In this document: positions 23,907-35,804 of the stretch, piece after piece
How positions within the stretch are numbered: the first letter of the stretch is position 1
Layout: the number at the start of each line of letters is the position of its first letter
Origin: Meandrina meandrites
Lineage: Eukaryota; Cnidaria; Anthozoa; Scleractinia; Meandrinidae
Length of the DNA: 64,000 nucleotides
Assembly: GCA_963693305.1 (NCBI GenBank)
Contig: OY855908.1
Location: 3,648,501 to 3,712,500 of the forward strand
Reading direction: 5' to 3'
Translations under genes and position numbers: made by a program
The notes under the pieces: model-generated
Database searches by the model: none
Seen by the model: the letters and a program-made list of their open reading frames with translations, nothing else
Told to the model about the DNA's origin: nothing

Positions 23907-26060
23907 GTGAAGCAAATTATTATACTTTCAGTTTTAAATACATTGAAATTAGATAAAACTGGGCATATTTAGAAGCTACAGAGTGTTGTCTATGAATTAA
24001 CTTACTTACTGGGGAAAGAACACTTTCATTTCAAATAAGAGCACTTTACGGGCGCCGCCATGTTGTTTTAAAGAAGCCGTACATCAACATGGCGGCTTAC
24101 TGAATGCTTAGGCTACAAGTTCTAATGATGTGGAAAATTAGTCCAGTATTTTTCAATACTTATTCCTCATCAAATGTCGTTATTGCAGTAATTCATAAGT
24201 TTAACTTTCAACGTAAAACCATTGACCTGTTGTCAGTCTTTTATAGGTAGTTGTTCGAGGGCAATAATCGACTCGAGGACAATAATCTGACCAAGAAAAC
24301 TGAGTCTGAGGAATTTAATTTTAATTATCATTTTCTTTAGCCTATGCACCAGGGAAATTGTGTGAGCAAAATGGCGCCACGGCTGATTTAATACGGTTCG
24401 ACATCCAATGGAGACGAGTTGCTTCTGTGATTTTCAATTTCTCACCTTGCTGTTTTGTGATGGAGTAATAAACTAGGCCATGTGGTCTATCCAATTGATT
24501 TGACGGTAAATAACAGGTACGACTCAATATTTGCGTGGATTGGATTGAAAAACACATGAGCTTCTCTTAAGTCTGCGGTTTATGCCTCACGCTCGTTTGA
24601 AGAAAATATTGAAACTTTAAAAGAGATGGTAAGAGGGAAAAGCCTGCGTTCGAGACTAGTGGCCCATCAGACAGGAGCTTATCCCGGTTTCCGTAGCATG
24701 AAGCGACTACAGGAGCATTTCTAATCCCCCCTGGATGGGATGCTAGTCCATCCAGGGTTACCCCCAGCAGTAAATTCGCCGGTACCCATTTATACACCTG
24801 GGTGGAGGGAGGCACTATGAGAATACAGTGCCTTGCCCAAGAACAAAACGCAATGCCCCGGCCAGGGCTTGAACCCGGACCACTAGATCCGGAGTCCAGC
24901 GCACTAACTGAGAGAGAAACTGAATATTAATCTCGTACCCAGATCCCGCTCGGAATTGCTAATCTGTCCTGTGAAAACATTTCTTGGGAATCCCTTCCAG
25001 TCTAAACAAGATGGAAGTGAACACGTTTGAAAATGAACTTGCTTGTCCGTGATCATATACCAGTGAACCTGAGCGTGCCGAAGTCAAGACAGTTGAAGTT
25101 TTTATATTATTTTTTTCCTCCTCTGAAATCAGATCTGGTGACCACACAGATGGATTACGTTTTCAGTGGTTGATCTGTAGTTACCTCAAGTCAGAGTTGT
25201 TTTATATTTTACCTACCAACAGCCGTCATAAATGGTCGAAAAAGACTCTGAGCAAAATAGGGCTAATTCAGTTGTCTAGCCGCTAAACGTATGTTATTTG
25301 TCGAAATGTGCATGAATAATTTTCCGTTATACAACGAAAAGTAATAATGCGTGCTAAATGGAATCGATTTCTTAATTTTTTTTACACAATAACGCGACTA
25401 TTTACTTTCTTCATGAGCAAAATTGCTTTTTATTCGCTGGAATATTTTTTTCTTCTCATAATCGATCGAGAACGCGCGCCTGAAAGATCAAAACATCATA
25501 ATTATTTCAATTGAAGACATTGTTGCGATTATTAAGTCTTTGAAACGAGATTAATGCAAATAAAAGGGCATGTCATAATTTCAATTCATTTTTTCGCGGC
25601 CGTTTTTTCAAGTTCAGTGCAAATAACGCACATAATCAGTACACTTTTGATAACTTGAACAAATCGAGCTTTAAGATTGGCTCGCTCATGCCCACAACAT
25701 AAAAAATTCAAAAGTAATGACATTTTCCGATAATTGCATCGCACCCAGCGTCTTATATGGTTCCTGATATGAATGAAATAACATCTTTCGATCATCGTTT
25801 TTTTTTCTTTGAACTTCGGATTTTACTCAACCCATCCTTTTGCCACTGGCAAGTCAAAATTGTTTATTTTCATCGCTGTGGAGATGTTCTGTATAGCCGG
25901 CGGATTCATCTCACCTTGCCATTTCGGCTGTAACATGGATGCCTTGATCCTATTAATTTTCGCCGTGTGTAATAAGATGAAAATCAACGAATAATCAGTG
26001 GGAGTTTGAACATCATACGTTCCCTGCTGTGTGAGGGCAAGCCATATCGATAACCTGAAG
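23907..26060 (+). other. Spacer or intron before the TRIM-NHL exons
   Basis: It holds a short hairpin (CGCCGCCATGTTG...CAACATGGCGGC) at 24053-24096 and a SINE at 24690-24915. Otherwise it is AT-rich without exon-like frames. If the TRIM gene is independent, its promoter should lie here or just upstream of 26079. No TATA box is convincing. Confidence 0.45.
24690..24915 (-). mobile_element. tRNA-derived SINE, family 2, full-looking copy
   Basis: On the minus strand: GTTAGTGCGCTGGACTCCGG, then GGTCCGGGTTCAAGCCCTGG (B box GGTTCAAGCCC), then a CTTGGGCAAGGCACTGTATT segment typical of V-SINE-like centres, then GTGCCTCCCTCC. Matching copies lie at 55680-55858 and 8716-8895. Confidence 0.8.
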
Positions 26061-26078
26061 AGAATTCCGATTCTCAAT

Positions 26079-29000
26079 ATGTCCTCTCGAGCTGATCCTG
26101 CTGTTAACATTGAACTGGGCAAGGAATCGGTGAGGAAACCTTTTTGACTGCTTTACGTCAGCAATTTAGCGCAGTGAAGTGTTTTCTGGGAGTAGCCGCC
26201 GCATATCAAGCGATAGAAAATGTTTATAAATCCCTTGTAATGAAACTTTAGACGGTCTAATTCCTTTTAAAATTCTGCTTAATTCAGATCTTAAGCGGAA
26301 AACGCAATTTTACCGAGTATTTACTTCCCATTGACTCATTTATTGCCTCGCAGCGTGCTGTGAAAATGGCAAGATATTAAAACTGTTGTTTCCTTTTTTC
26401 AGGAGCACAAGATGGCGTCCGTACGAGACGACATGGACATGAACCCGATGATGGATAACCCAGTCTTCTCGACAGGAAGTTCTGTGAATCTCTTTTGTCC
26501 TTTGTGTCATGAAATGTTTGTGAATCCTCGACTTTTGCCCTGCCTGCACACGTTTTGCAAGAGATGTTTGGAAAACCTGGTCGTGCCAAGGTCAAGCGCG
26601 CTCAGCTGCCCGGCTTGCAGAACAGATGTTGCACTGACAGTACGTTCTTGCGATTATTCTTTTTTTTCTTATTTGTATCATATCTTTTTCAATCTTTTCA
26701 AATTTAAAAGGTAAAATTCCTTTCATAGGTCGTTTGGTTCATCACAAACTCGCAATTAACATAATACAGGTAATCGAGTTTCCAGATTAACCGGTCTGGC
26801 CGGAAACAGAACTTTTTCCTCGTATACCAACATCTTTGTATATGCTGATCTGTATTTCACAAACTTTTAATTATACCTGTAATCATTTCTTACGTTCAAT
26901 GTCTGAAAAAGAACCTAGTTTATCTATCACGAGCTATGCAGCTCCCGTGAGCTTCATCGAAGCTTCAATATCTTGTTTTGTTTTGTCTCGAGTTTCGATT
27001 TCATGCATAATGAAGTTTTGATAATATTACATTAAGCCAAACTAAGGGATCACTACTTTCTGAACGTATAACATTTCAATGGCGTTTTAAGCACAGTTGT
27101 ACATAAAGGTGTTGCACAGTATGACGGTTCTAATTTTATATTCGGTATATTTTTGTTGGCTGAAAAGAAGGCAAACCCACATATTTTCAAAGAAACTGTC
27201 ACACAAACTAAGAGCAACACCCATTTCATTATCCAATTAGACTACAAGGCGCATATCTCGAGCGATCAAACCTGACGTTGATTTTTCAGCTGATTTGCAA
27301 TAGCTCAGACTTAGCTCGAAAACCATAATTAAATTCAATATAACTTGGCGCATGGCCTGCTTTTTAGCTCCGCTGACCGAAAATGCGTACGGTCTGGAAC
27401 GAGAATGGCCAGAGAATGAGAATTGATCACGTGATCGGAGATTTGTTGCGCACGCGGCAAATTACTGTTGTTACATAATAAAAATCACGGAACACAAGCG
27501 ACCCTTAATTCATTCTGTTTTTTTTTCCTTTTACCAGGAGCGCGGTGTTGGCGCTTTCCCGCCAAATTTCGTCGTAACCACCATGATGGACGTGGCGGCC
27601 GTGCGCGCGCACGACAAGAACCCAATCATGTGCAGCAGCTGCGAGGACAAGCTTCCTGCGGCTGCGCGGTGTATCGAGTGCATGGACTTCCTTTGCCATG
27701 ACTGCAGAAACGCGCACATGAGGCTGAGGCTGACCAAGACTCACAGAGTAAGCGCCCCCGGTTTCTTCGCTTATTCATGATCAAATTCAATCGGGAAGCA
27801 GGTGTGGCAGTGGTGAAGGCGCTCGCCTAACACCAATGTGGTGCGGATTCGCGTCATATGTAGATGGAGTTTGTTGTTGGTTCTCGTCCTTGTTCCGAGG
27901 GTTTTTCTCCGGGTTCTCCGGTTTTCCTCCCTCCGCAAAAACCGACACTCTAAATTCCAATTCGTTTTAAGTGCACCTAACGAGCTCCTGAGAGCTCTTC
28001 CGCATTACGTGGGTATATAAATGACATTTTTTCAGTACTTACGCCGTTGAAATGCACTTAAGGATTAATACCTTGCTGACATCTTCAGGTTGTATCCTTG
28101 GATGAACTGAAATCCAGTCCACGCCCCGAAGACTTACTCCATCGACCAATCTTCTGCATGGAACACACTCACGAAAAACTAAGGTACGCATAAACTGATA
28201 TCAGAGAATCTTAACGACATTCAACAAAACCACAGCATTCAGTATCATCGTTTTGTAAGTCAAATCGTCAAGACGCTCTAGCTACGTTCGGATCAGTTAG
28301 TTCAATTACTCTTGAGTAGAGCAGTTTCCTTTGGCTGCCTTGGCAAAGCCTTTTCTTGCAGCAGTATGAAGAAACGATAACCTTTCAGTGTTAAACAAAA
28401 TAACAAGGAAAACAATAAAACATGTACATTGTCGGAGATGAAGATGTTAGGTTAAAGAAAATGGAATCACTGCCAAGCGCGGGAAAAAGAGTAATCTGTG
28501 GTAAGCGCGGGAAAACAGATGACCGGCTCGAATGCGGGAAAACATGTAACCGGTGAAAAGCCCGGGAAAATATATACACGGTGGAAGGCCGGGAAAACAT
28601 GTAACCGGTGAAAAGTGCGGGAAAACAGATGACAAGTAAAAAACACGGGAAAAGTCGCGTGAGCTAAGTTGCAATTGCATGAATTTTTTTGATAAATTAT
28701 AGGCCTCAAAAACTAAAATTATTTAACCTCCTCGTTTAAACAAGCTACAAATAGGAACAATTCACTGAAAATACAGGAATTCAATTCCGTGGAATCTTTC
28801 CGTTGTTCTCGCATTTGCAGGTACTACTGTGAAAGTTGCGAGCAAGCTATCTGCCGCGAGTGCACAATGACGTCCCACTCAACGGAACGTCACAAATACA
28901 CACAGCTCACCGATACTATCGACAAGCAGACCCAAACAATCACGCAACTGGCGGATAAACTCAAAAGGAAAGTCCCAGTTGTCACGCAGTCCACCAAAGA

Positions 29001-29833
29001 CGTGGAAGAAGTGACATGCCGCCTTGAGGCTCGCGCCGAGGTGGCCAAGTCTGAGATCCAGAAATGCTTTCCTCGGATTTTAAAAGCTTTGCAAGATCGA
29101 GAGAAATCAATGATGGCTGAAGTAGAGGGCATGGTGCAAAGAAAGTCGAAGGTCTTGGGACTGCAGCAAGAGAGGTTGGAAAATGAATTGAAGCGACTCA
29201 CGACAACTTGTAACTTCACTGGTGAGTAACATTAGATTCGCATGGCTTCTTTACGAATGTAACTTGAAAATTTTCTCTCGAGTACCCTACAGTTCAACAA
29301 AATGTAAAATAACCATCAACTTGGTAATAAAAATGATCATCAACTTGAGGATATTGTAACTACCTTAATGGGTTCCTTCTGTAAAAAAGATTTAAATCAT
29401 GTATCACTATTTCCCTTGGTTCCTTTTTTTTCAGAGGAAGTATTGAGGCATGGAAACTCAGTGGAAATCCTTGTCATAAAGAAACAGCTATGTGACAGAC
29501 TAAACGACCTTATTTCAGCCAAATTTCAAGGCGAACCTGAAGAAAATGACGTCATCTACTTTGTGGCCAATCAAGATGACGTACTGAAGGCTCTTGAAGG
29601 CCTGGGGCAGATTAAAACGAGTAATGCATTCCCTGGCATGTGCACAGTAGCAGATGATATGAAATGCGCCACGAAGGGCAAAAAATCCAAGTTCACGGTT
29701 CTTACTCGGTAAGGATAAAGCTAATAAGGTAATGGCATTTCTTGTCAGTACGATTTCTAAAAAGACAAGAATAAGACAGACAGTAAATCAATCAAGCCAA
29801 TCCTTTAGTAGTAATAAAATCAATCAGTCAGGA

Positions 29834-29876
<43 letters not shown>

Positions 29877-32800
29877 CGTACGTCTGCCTGCCTGTCAACC
29901 AGTCTGTCTGAATGTCAGTCATTCTGTCAATAAGTGAGTCACTCCGTCTGTCTGTCTGTCAGTCAGTCTTGTAAGCCAATCAATCAATCAGTCTGTCTGC
30001 CTGCTTGTCTGTCTGTCTGTCTGTCTGTCTGTAAGTCAGTCATTCTGTCATTAAGTGAGTCAGTCAGTCAGTTTTGTAAGCAAATTTGTCAATCAATCTG
30101 TCTATCTGTCTGTCTGTCTGTCTGTTGCGTTAAGTCAGTCAGTCAGTCAGTCAGTCAGTCAGTTATGTCGAATCAATTAGCTGCACTAAGCTTACCTTAC
30201 AGGCCTAGCATCTCGATTTCATTACGAGATACTAGTTAGAATGTACGTGATACGTTTAACCTTGTTATGCTACATTTAGTGATCACAGTGGTGCCCAGTG
30301 CACTGGCGGCGGTGAGGATGTATTGGTTGACGTGTACACGTCCGACGGGAGAACAGTGCCTGCCGAAGTAAGACCGCTTGGCTCCTCCCCAGGCTCTTCA
30401 CATGCCCTCCTCTCACGCTACAACTCGCAAAATGTTAGCATTTCATTTGAGATTCACGTGTGTCACGCATGACTATCATGATTCATGCGCACAGTAATTA
30501 CTAATAAGTTGTTTTTTTTTGTTACCAAGCCCCTTTCGTGACCATTATTTTGGTCGTCACGCAACGTTTGGGGAGAAACGTTGCGTGACAATCTAAACAA
30601 CGGTGACGAAGGGGTCGGTTTGGCGGTTCGAGTGTAAATGTTTTTTTGTTCGTTCCACTTTTCGCACAGTATTTTTGATTTCTGCACCTGATTTATTTTG
30701 TACTTTAGTACGATCACTGTGGTATGGTGGTTGATGTTATTTTTTTATGATTGGTGTTGTTTTTATGGATCGTGTGCCTCTCGTTCCCTTCGCAGTGGTT
30801 ATTTGGATCGTCACGTAACGCTCCTTCCCACTTGTTAGAAGGGGAAAACATTGCGTGACGACTCAAATAACGCCCGCTAAGGAGACTAACGTGTGTGATA
30901 GATAAACTATGCACCTATCAATGTTAATCTGCAGAGGGGTGGGGGCGAGGGAGGTCGGCATTTGCGGGGATTTGGACTTAACGGAGAAATGCCCCACCCC
31001 ATGGCATTTGTCCCCAATACGGGCAGATTATCCACCGTATAAAAAAAGATTGCGACTGGAACATTTACCTATAATTTTTAGTGCACAAAAATCGTAAAAA
31101 CGCACAAAACGGTTTAAGAACTTTCAGCTCAGCATAAACAGCGCTGTTAGTACATGGACGAACTTCACGTTAAACGCTGTGCTAGGTTCACAAGGCATTG
31201 TGGTAACGTGTGCAGCCGCCATTTAGTGCCTTTCCTCTCCCTTGCATTTTAACATTGATAGTAGGTTGCAAATTAAATAACAAAGTAATTTTGTTAGTAA
31301 TAAATATCGCTCTGTGTTTAATTGCACTTTATTGTGTGGTATTCAAAAAGGAGTTTAAGGTGTTTGTATTACTCCAGAGCAAGGCAAATGGCGCGCACGC
31401 TAACAAAGTAAACTGCAAAAATACGAGAACAATTTGCAATTTAGTCCTGTTACCTCCCGAGTTCTTCCTGTCTATATAGTTGGCACCTTCAGCGTTAATT
31501 TCAAAATACCAATTCTCCTTACTGATAACCACACATTTATTTTGATGTTTGTTTTGAGAATTTTTATTAAGAACATTACCCTTAGTTGACGATTGTTTTT
31601 ATTCTCCCCACCCCACCTCATCTGTAAGAGAATATTAGGGAGCTTAAAACGCCAAGTGAAGAATGGATTTGTATTTTACTTAAAAATCTTGCATTGATCC
31701 AGACATATTCAGTGTATCTATCGGTTTAAGAACTAGCTCCTGCTGAATATGAACAGCTCACGTTGTCCAAAATATGCCAAATTTGGTCATTTTACGAACG
31801 GCAAGGACATTTACCAAGATTAAAAGCGCACGTGCAGAGCTGACGTTCTCGCTGCCGTTGCCGTCAAGAAAAATTCAGCGATGTCGTTTCGACAAAATGG
31901 GCGTTCTGGCACCCTCGCTGTGGCTAAAACTCCTCGTGTTCTAAGTGACTGGGTGTCTCCTTGGTTTATTTACTTTTCACAGGCTGTTTTACTTGCTCTA
32001 ATGTTACATTGTGTTGTTTCCTGTAGGTCGAGGATCATAGAAACGGTTCTTATGGAGTATCTTACAGTCCATTTCATGCCGGGATGCACAAGGTAGATTC
32101 CTCTCTCAACCAGAGCTTGTTTTGACACAGCCGTCTCTCCATCTGCGCTAAGTTCTTCTCCACTGGAGCGAAGTCGAAATTTTACCCCAAAAATGCCATT
32201 CGAGAGATCAGTACTGTACATTGTCTCTGATTGGTTGTAATTTACACGCGACAATTTAAGACCATCCATCAACCAATCAGAGACGTTGTAACAATAAACC
32301 AACAACTTGGGGATGTTTTCTTGATGTACAAATTCCCAGAATTAGGGCTACTTTTACACAGGACCAGACTGGAACCATTCCGAACCGAACTGAACTCGAT
32401 TGGCTTCTGTTTACACGGAACCGCCTTTGGAACCAATTCGGACCGGTTCCATGTAACCACGTGGTATTTCGTGGGTTGTTTCTGGAACCGGTCCGGTACG
32501 GATCCAAAACTGGACCTCCTGCTGAAATCCGTTTTGATCCGTTCCGGATCAGTTCCAACGGTCCCGTGTAAACAGAAGACCTATTTTTGGACGGGATCTA
32601 TTTGGATCCTTTGCAACTGGTCCCGTGTACACAAAGCCCAAGATTAACGCGGGAAAATGCGGTATGCAATCACAAACGGCTTTGATGTAAGGCTCGGGCG
32701 CTCGTTAGGTAGCTATTTGAGTGGTAAAAATAAACAAAACAAACACCGCTCCTGTAATCTTAGTTTTCCATAGTAAGATCACTTTAGGGGACAAAAAGTC

Positions 32801-35800
32801 AGAATGGTTTACTTAAAAAACCTTAGCACCTGGAAGTTAAATTGCAGCCGGATTTTGTAACTGTGAACAAGCTTCCGATATAAGACATATAAGGAAAATA
32901 AGTCCTCTACTTGGTCTCAGAGGCAAACACCCTTCCGATATAGGCTTCTAGATTGAGCTATTTAAGAAATATACAAATTTTTTGATTATAAGCTTTCTAT
33001 TGTGCAAGTTTTTTTGTCGTTAAATTGCGCTCAGAGACGGATGATGGTATAACTTGTCAGGTGCTTCATATCGCCATGTTTCATGTTTAGAGAGTTTCAG
33101 CTGGCGGTATTCTTGTATACGCCCAAATATTTTTCAGGCGCCACATCACTTCCAAATATAAACCCAAACAAACATTTTTAGAAACGTAAAACAAAAAAGA
33201 GTCTTCATTCATTTTTATTATTTTTAGGTTTCTGTGACAGTTCGAGACAAACACATTCAAGGAAGTCCTTTCAAAGTCAACGTTGTCAACACTGGAGAAT
33301 CTTACCTCAAGTTTGGCAAGAAGGGAACAGAAATTGGAGAATTCAATGGTATATTTGGGGTTGCTGTTGATGATGAAGGACATATCATCATTACTGACTG
33401 CCATAATCACAGAGTGCAAGTGTTCAATCAAAATGGCGGCTTTATGTTCCAGTTTGGACGCAAGGGGGAGGGCAGTGGACAGTTCCAGTGCCCTACAGGA
33501 GTCGGGGTGGATTCTGATGGAAGGATTGTTGTCTGTGAAAGATTGGGGAGCAGAATACAGGTAAGAGAGGCGTAAAATGTAGGGCGGATTAAAACTAAGA
33601 AAAAATTTAGATTGATTGTCAAAAGGATTTATGTATTTCCTTTGATTTTGCGCTTCATGAGCTTTCTAATTGATCAAAAATAAATCGTCAAACCAATTTA
33701 TTTTTTAGTATTTCTTTTGCAAATCAAGAGCAACCCGCCGCGACTCGGCTTATGGACGTTTTCCCGCGCTTAGCACCGGTTGCAAGTTTTCCCGCGCTTG
33801 GCACCGGTTCCAAGTTTTTCTTTGAGTTCTGATTGGTTTATTAAGTTATTTACGTTTGTTGTGATTGGCTAGGTGCAGGTCCAGTTGTGTTGCTTTGGGT
33901 TTTGTTTCACTAAGCTCGTCAGAAAATCGGCTCTTTTACGGGGTCAAATGCTTGATTTCTCTGACCGTAATCTGAAACGCATTTGATCGGGAAGGTCCGA
34001 AAACTTGCAATTCGGGAAGTTGTTTGGCTGAAAAGACAGAAAATGTGATTGGTCAAAATTGTAGTGAGACTTACTTGAATCAATCGATAGCTGCTCGCGA
34101 AAGTGAAAAACCTTCAACTTCAGCTACTTAAAGTCAGCGCTTCGTGAAATCATGAACGGTATGTGCAGATATAACTGCTTTTAACAAACACAAGCGTCTT
34201 TACTTTCTTCTACAGCTGTATTATAAACATTACTTCTGCTTCTGTAATCAAGAGATTCTGTTTTGCCGCATTTGCAGATTTTTGACCGGGATGGAATGTT
34301 CCTTCACAAGTTCTCTGTTCCAGATCTGAAAGCCTCCACGTTAGCAGTGGACGCAAACAGAAGAATCATCGTTGCTGACTCAGCAAATCGTTGTATTCAC
34401 GTCATTTCATTGGATACAGGTTAGTATCACAACCGCCCACTCCGTATTAACTGAACGCTTCTAAAACAATGATTTACTTTTCACTCCGGGGGCGTAGCGA
34501 CCATACACGCACGAACGCACATGTGTACCTACGGAAAGCTATACATTTATTGGCCTAGTAACATGTAGTAACTGTCCCAAAGGTTGACCTTTAAACAACA
34601 TAATTTACTAAATACCAAACGCTTCAGTTTCCGATGTTTTTCTTTATGAAACTGTCACCAGGAAATTGTAGAAAATGGCGTTTCCGAGCCCCTTCAAATA
34701 AAATTTCCTGGGGGAACATACCCCCACACCCCTCTAGCGGCTCGCGCCTTCGGCGTTCGCCCTCCATGCGTACTCCACGAAAAATGCACGCTACGCCCCT
34801 AACTCCTTCTTGTCCTTGCTGCTTCTTAGCTCATTCACTGATTAAGATTACTCTGTTAATATCTTTGTTCATTTTGTTCAGGTCAGTCATTCAAGTTTGG
34901 CTCGTTTGGGGATGGCAATGGCGAGCTGAATTACCCATGCTATGTTGCGGTGAATTCCCAGGGACACATTATTGTGTCTGACATGCACAGTCACCGCATT
35001 CAGGTATGCCACCTCTGTACCTTGTGTGTCATTGCGTCAATGTTATCGCTGTGGATCTATTTAGCGCCCCTCAGTATCCTGAGCCCTACTTCTTATAATG
35101 GCTTCCTGTCAACTAAATACCCCTCTTTGAAGGTGCTTTTTCAACCTCGTTCCCAGGGCTTTTCCCTTTTTCCGACCGCCCCCACGAAGAAGGGAAAAGC
35201 CCTGGGAACGGGGTTGGTGCTTTTTGCCACTTGAGTCCGTAATTAATAATCCAATATTAGCGCCCAGAGTACTCAGTTTAGTTAGTGTCCTTTTGAGTCG
35301 AGTTGATTTCGATAGTCAATTTTTATCCATAAAGATGAAACTAAATTCTGGTTTATAGTTTGGACAAAAATAGAGATGCGAAGAAAAAAAGCACCGTCCG
35401 TAACATGTACTGTGTACTGTGTTCAGCTCTTTTCCATTGCTTGATATTACCGCTAAACCTAAATACGGAGAGTATAATACAAAAACCTGCTTCTTTTTCA
35501 GGTGTTTGATCCACGAGGTCGTTTTATGTTCAATTTCGGCCGCAAGGGTAGCCAGGACGGGGAATTAATGCGACCCACCGGGGTAGCAGTGGGGCACGAT
35601 GGGAACATCATAGTCGCCGACAGAGACAATCATCGAATTCAAGTCTTCTCTAGCGAGGGGCGTTTTATCACAAAGTTTGGTACCAAGGGGGATGGAGACG
35701 GGCAGCTGAATGATCCACATGGCCTCGCCTTGACTCCAGAGGGGAATATAATTGTTGCAGACTTTCGTAATAATCGCGTTCAGTTGTTCGGGCAACCGGC

Positions 35801-35804
35801 GTGA
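26079..35804 (+). CDS. TRIM71-like: TRIM-NHL RING E3 ubiquitin ligase / RNA-binding protein (TRIM71/LIN-41-like)
   Basis: Exons: 26079-26129 (ATG), 26403-26639, 27538-27747, 28089-28183, 28821-29221, 29435-29708, 30280-30367, 32027-32092, 33228-33560, 34278-34419, 34882-35003, 35502-35804 (stop TGA). All join in frame to about 773 aa. Domains in order: C3HC4 RING at about 49-89 ([17 protein letters not shown]); B-box 1 at 128-166 ([12 protein letters not shown]); B-box 2 at about 188-230 ([17 protein letters not shown]); coiled coil to about 330; filamin repeat ([28 protein letters not shown]); six NHL blades with [33 protein letters not shown] and [15 protein letters not shown]. Two B-boxes plus filamin plus NHL is the TRIM71/LIN-41 layout, but cnidarian TRIM-NHL genes are expanded and exact orthology is open. 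Ubiquitin-ligase and RNA-binding roles are inferred from the family. An alternative start is the ATG at 26412. Confidence 0.92.
27795..27975 (+). mobile_element. tRNA-derived SINE, family 1, plus-strand copy
   Basis: It contains GGTGTGGCAGTGGTGAAGGC (A-box-like head), a degraded B box (GTGCGGATTCGCGTCATATG), TTGTTGGTTCTCGTCCTTG and CGGGTTCTCCGGTTTTCCTC. The same order is found on the minus strand at 7695-7905. It lies in the TRIM intron just after the B-box 1 exon. Confidence 0.75.
28473..28663 (+). repeat. Minisatellite, about seven 27-30 bp units
   Basis: Units follow the pattern AAGCGCGGGAAAACATGTAACCGGTG with variation, for example AATGCGGGAAAACATG and AAGTGCGGGAAAACAGATG. It lies in the TRIM intron between 28183 and 28821. 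Two inverted units of the same motif (TTTTCCCGCGCTTGGCACCG) sit in another intron of the same gene at 33758-33815. Confidence 0.85.
29830..30165 (+). repeat. Compound (CTGT)n/(CAGT)n tetranucleotide microsatellite
   Basis: Long runs of GTCT/CTGT at 29837-29876, 30006-30031 and 30101-30124 alternate with (GTCA) runs, such as 30133-30163, and imperfect units. It lies in the TRIM intron between exons 29435-29708 and 30280-30367. Frames that appear here encode only Ser/Val/Cys/Leu repeats and are not genes. Confidence 0.95.
30530..30615. mobile_element. GTCACGCAA hairpin MITE, copy 1
   Basis: The inner stem GTCACGCAACGTTT pairs with AAACGTTGCGTGAC at 30556-30589, and the outer arms CCCCTTTCGT and ACGAAGGGG also pair. 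Members also lie at 30780-30884 and 36390-36472. Confidence 0.7.
30780..30884. mobile_element. GTCACGCAA hairpin MITE, copy 2
   Basis: GGTTATTTGGATCGTCACGT pairs imperfectly with TTGCGTGACGACTCAAATAACG, and outer CTTCGCAG faces CGCTAAGG. It is the same family as 30530-30615 and 36390-36472, in the same TRIM intron as copy 1. Confidence 0.65.
32340..32645. mobile_element. About 300 bp MITE rich in GGACCGGTTCC-type repeats
   Basis: The ends GGGCTACTTTTACACAGGAC and the complement of GGGCTTTGTGTACACGGGAC form 25-bp imperfect TIRs. The interior repeats GTTTACACGG/CCGTGTAAAC and GGAACC/GGTTCC many times. It lies in the TRIM intron between 32092 and 33228. Confidence 0.7.
33755..33890. repeat. Dispersed repeat sharing the minisatellite motif
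   Basis: TTTTCCCGCGCTTAGCACCG and TTTTCCCGCGCTTGGCACCG are followed by CTTTGAGTTCTGATTGGTTT and GTTGTGATTGGCTA. A diverged copy with the same order lies at 63525-63625 (GTTTTCCTGTGCTTC, CTTTGAGTTTTGATTGGA, TTTTGTGATCAGCC). Confidence 0.6.
35145..35217. mobile_element. Small fold-back MITE (CTCGTTCCCAGGGC family)
   Basis: CCTCGTTCCCAGGGCTTTTC at the left pairs with GAAAAGCCCTGGGAACGGGG at the right, with a 25-base centre. It lies in the last TRIM intron but one exon. A similar CTCGTTCC terminus occurs in the palindrome at 50255-50363. Confidence 0.75.

Noticed and set aside
24840..24915. tRNA gene
   Set aside because: The B box is present, but the body does not fold as a complete tRNA and it is fused to a SINE body. 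The same holds for 7840-7870 and 55790-55855.
28391..28709. Minus-strand frames with repeated [16 protein letters not shown] units
   Set aside because: They are translations of the 28-bp minisatellite. Repetition at the protein level follows from the DNA repeat.
29934..30239. Open frame encoding Ser/Val/Cys/Leu repeats
   Set aside because: It is a translation of the CTGT/CAGT microsatellite and has no splice or domain support.
32231..32647. 138-aa open frame
   Set aside because: It lies across the MITE at 32340-32645 with its inverted ends; no conserved protein motif is seen.
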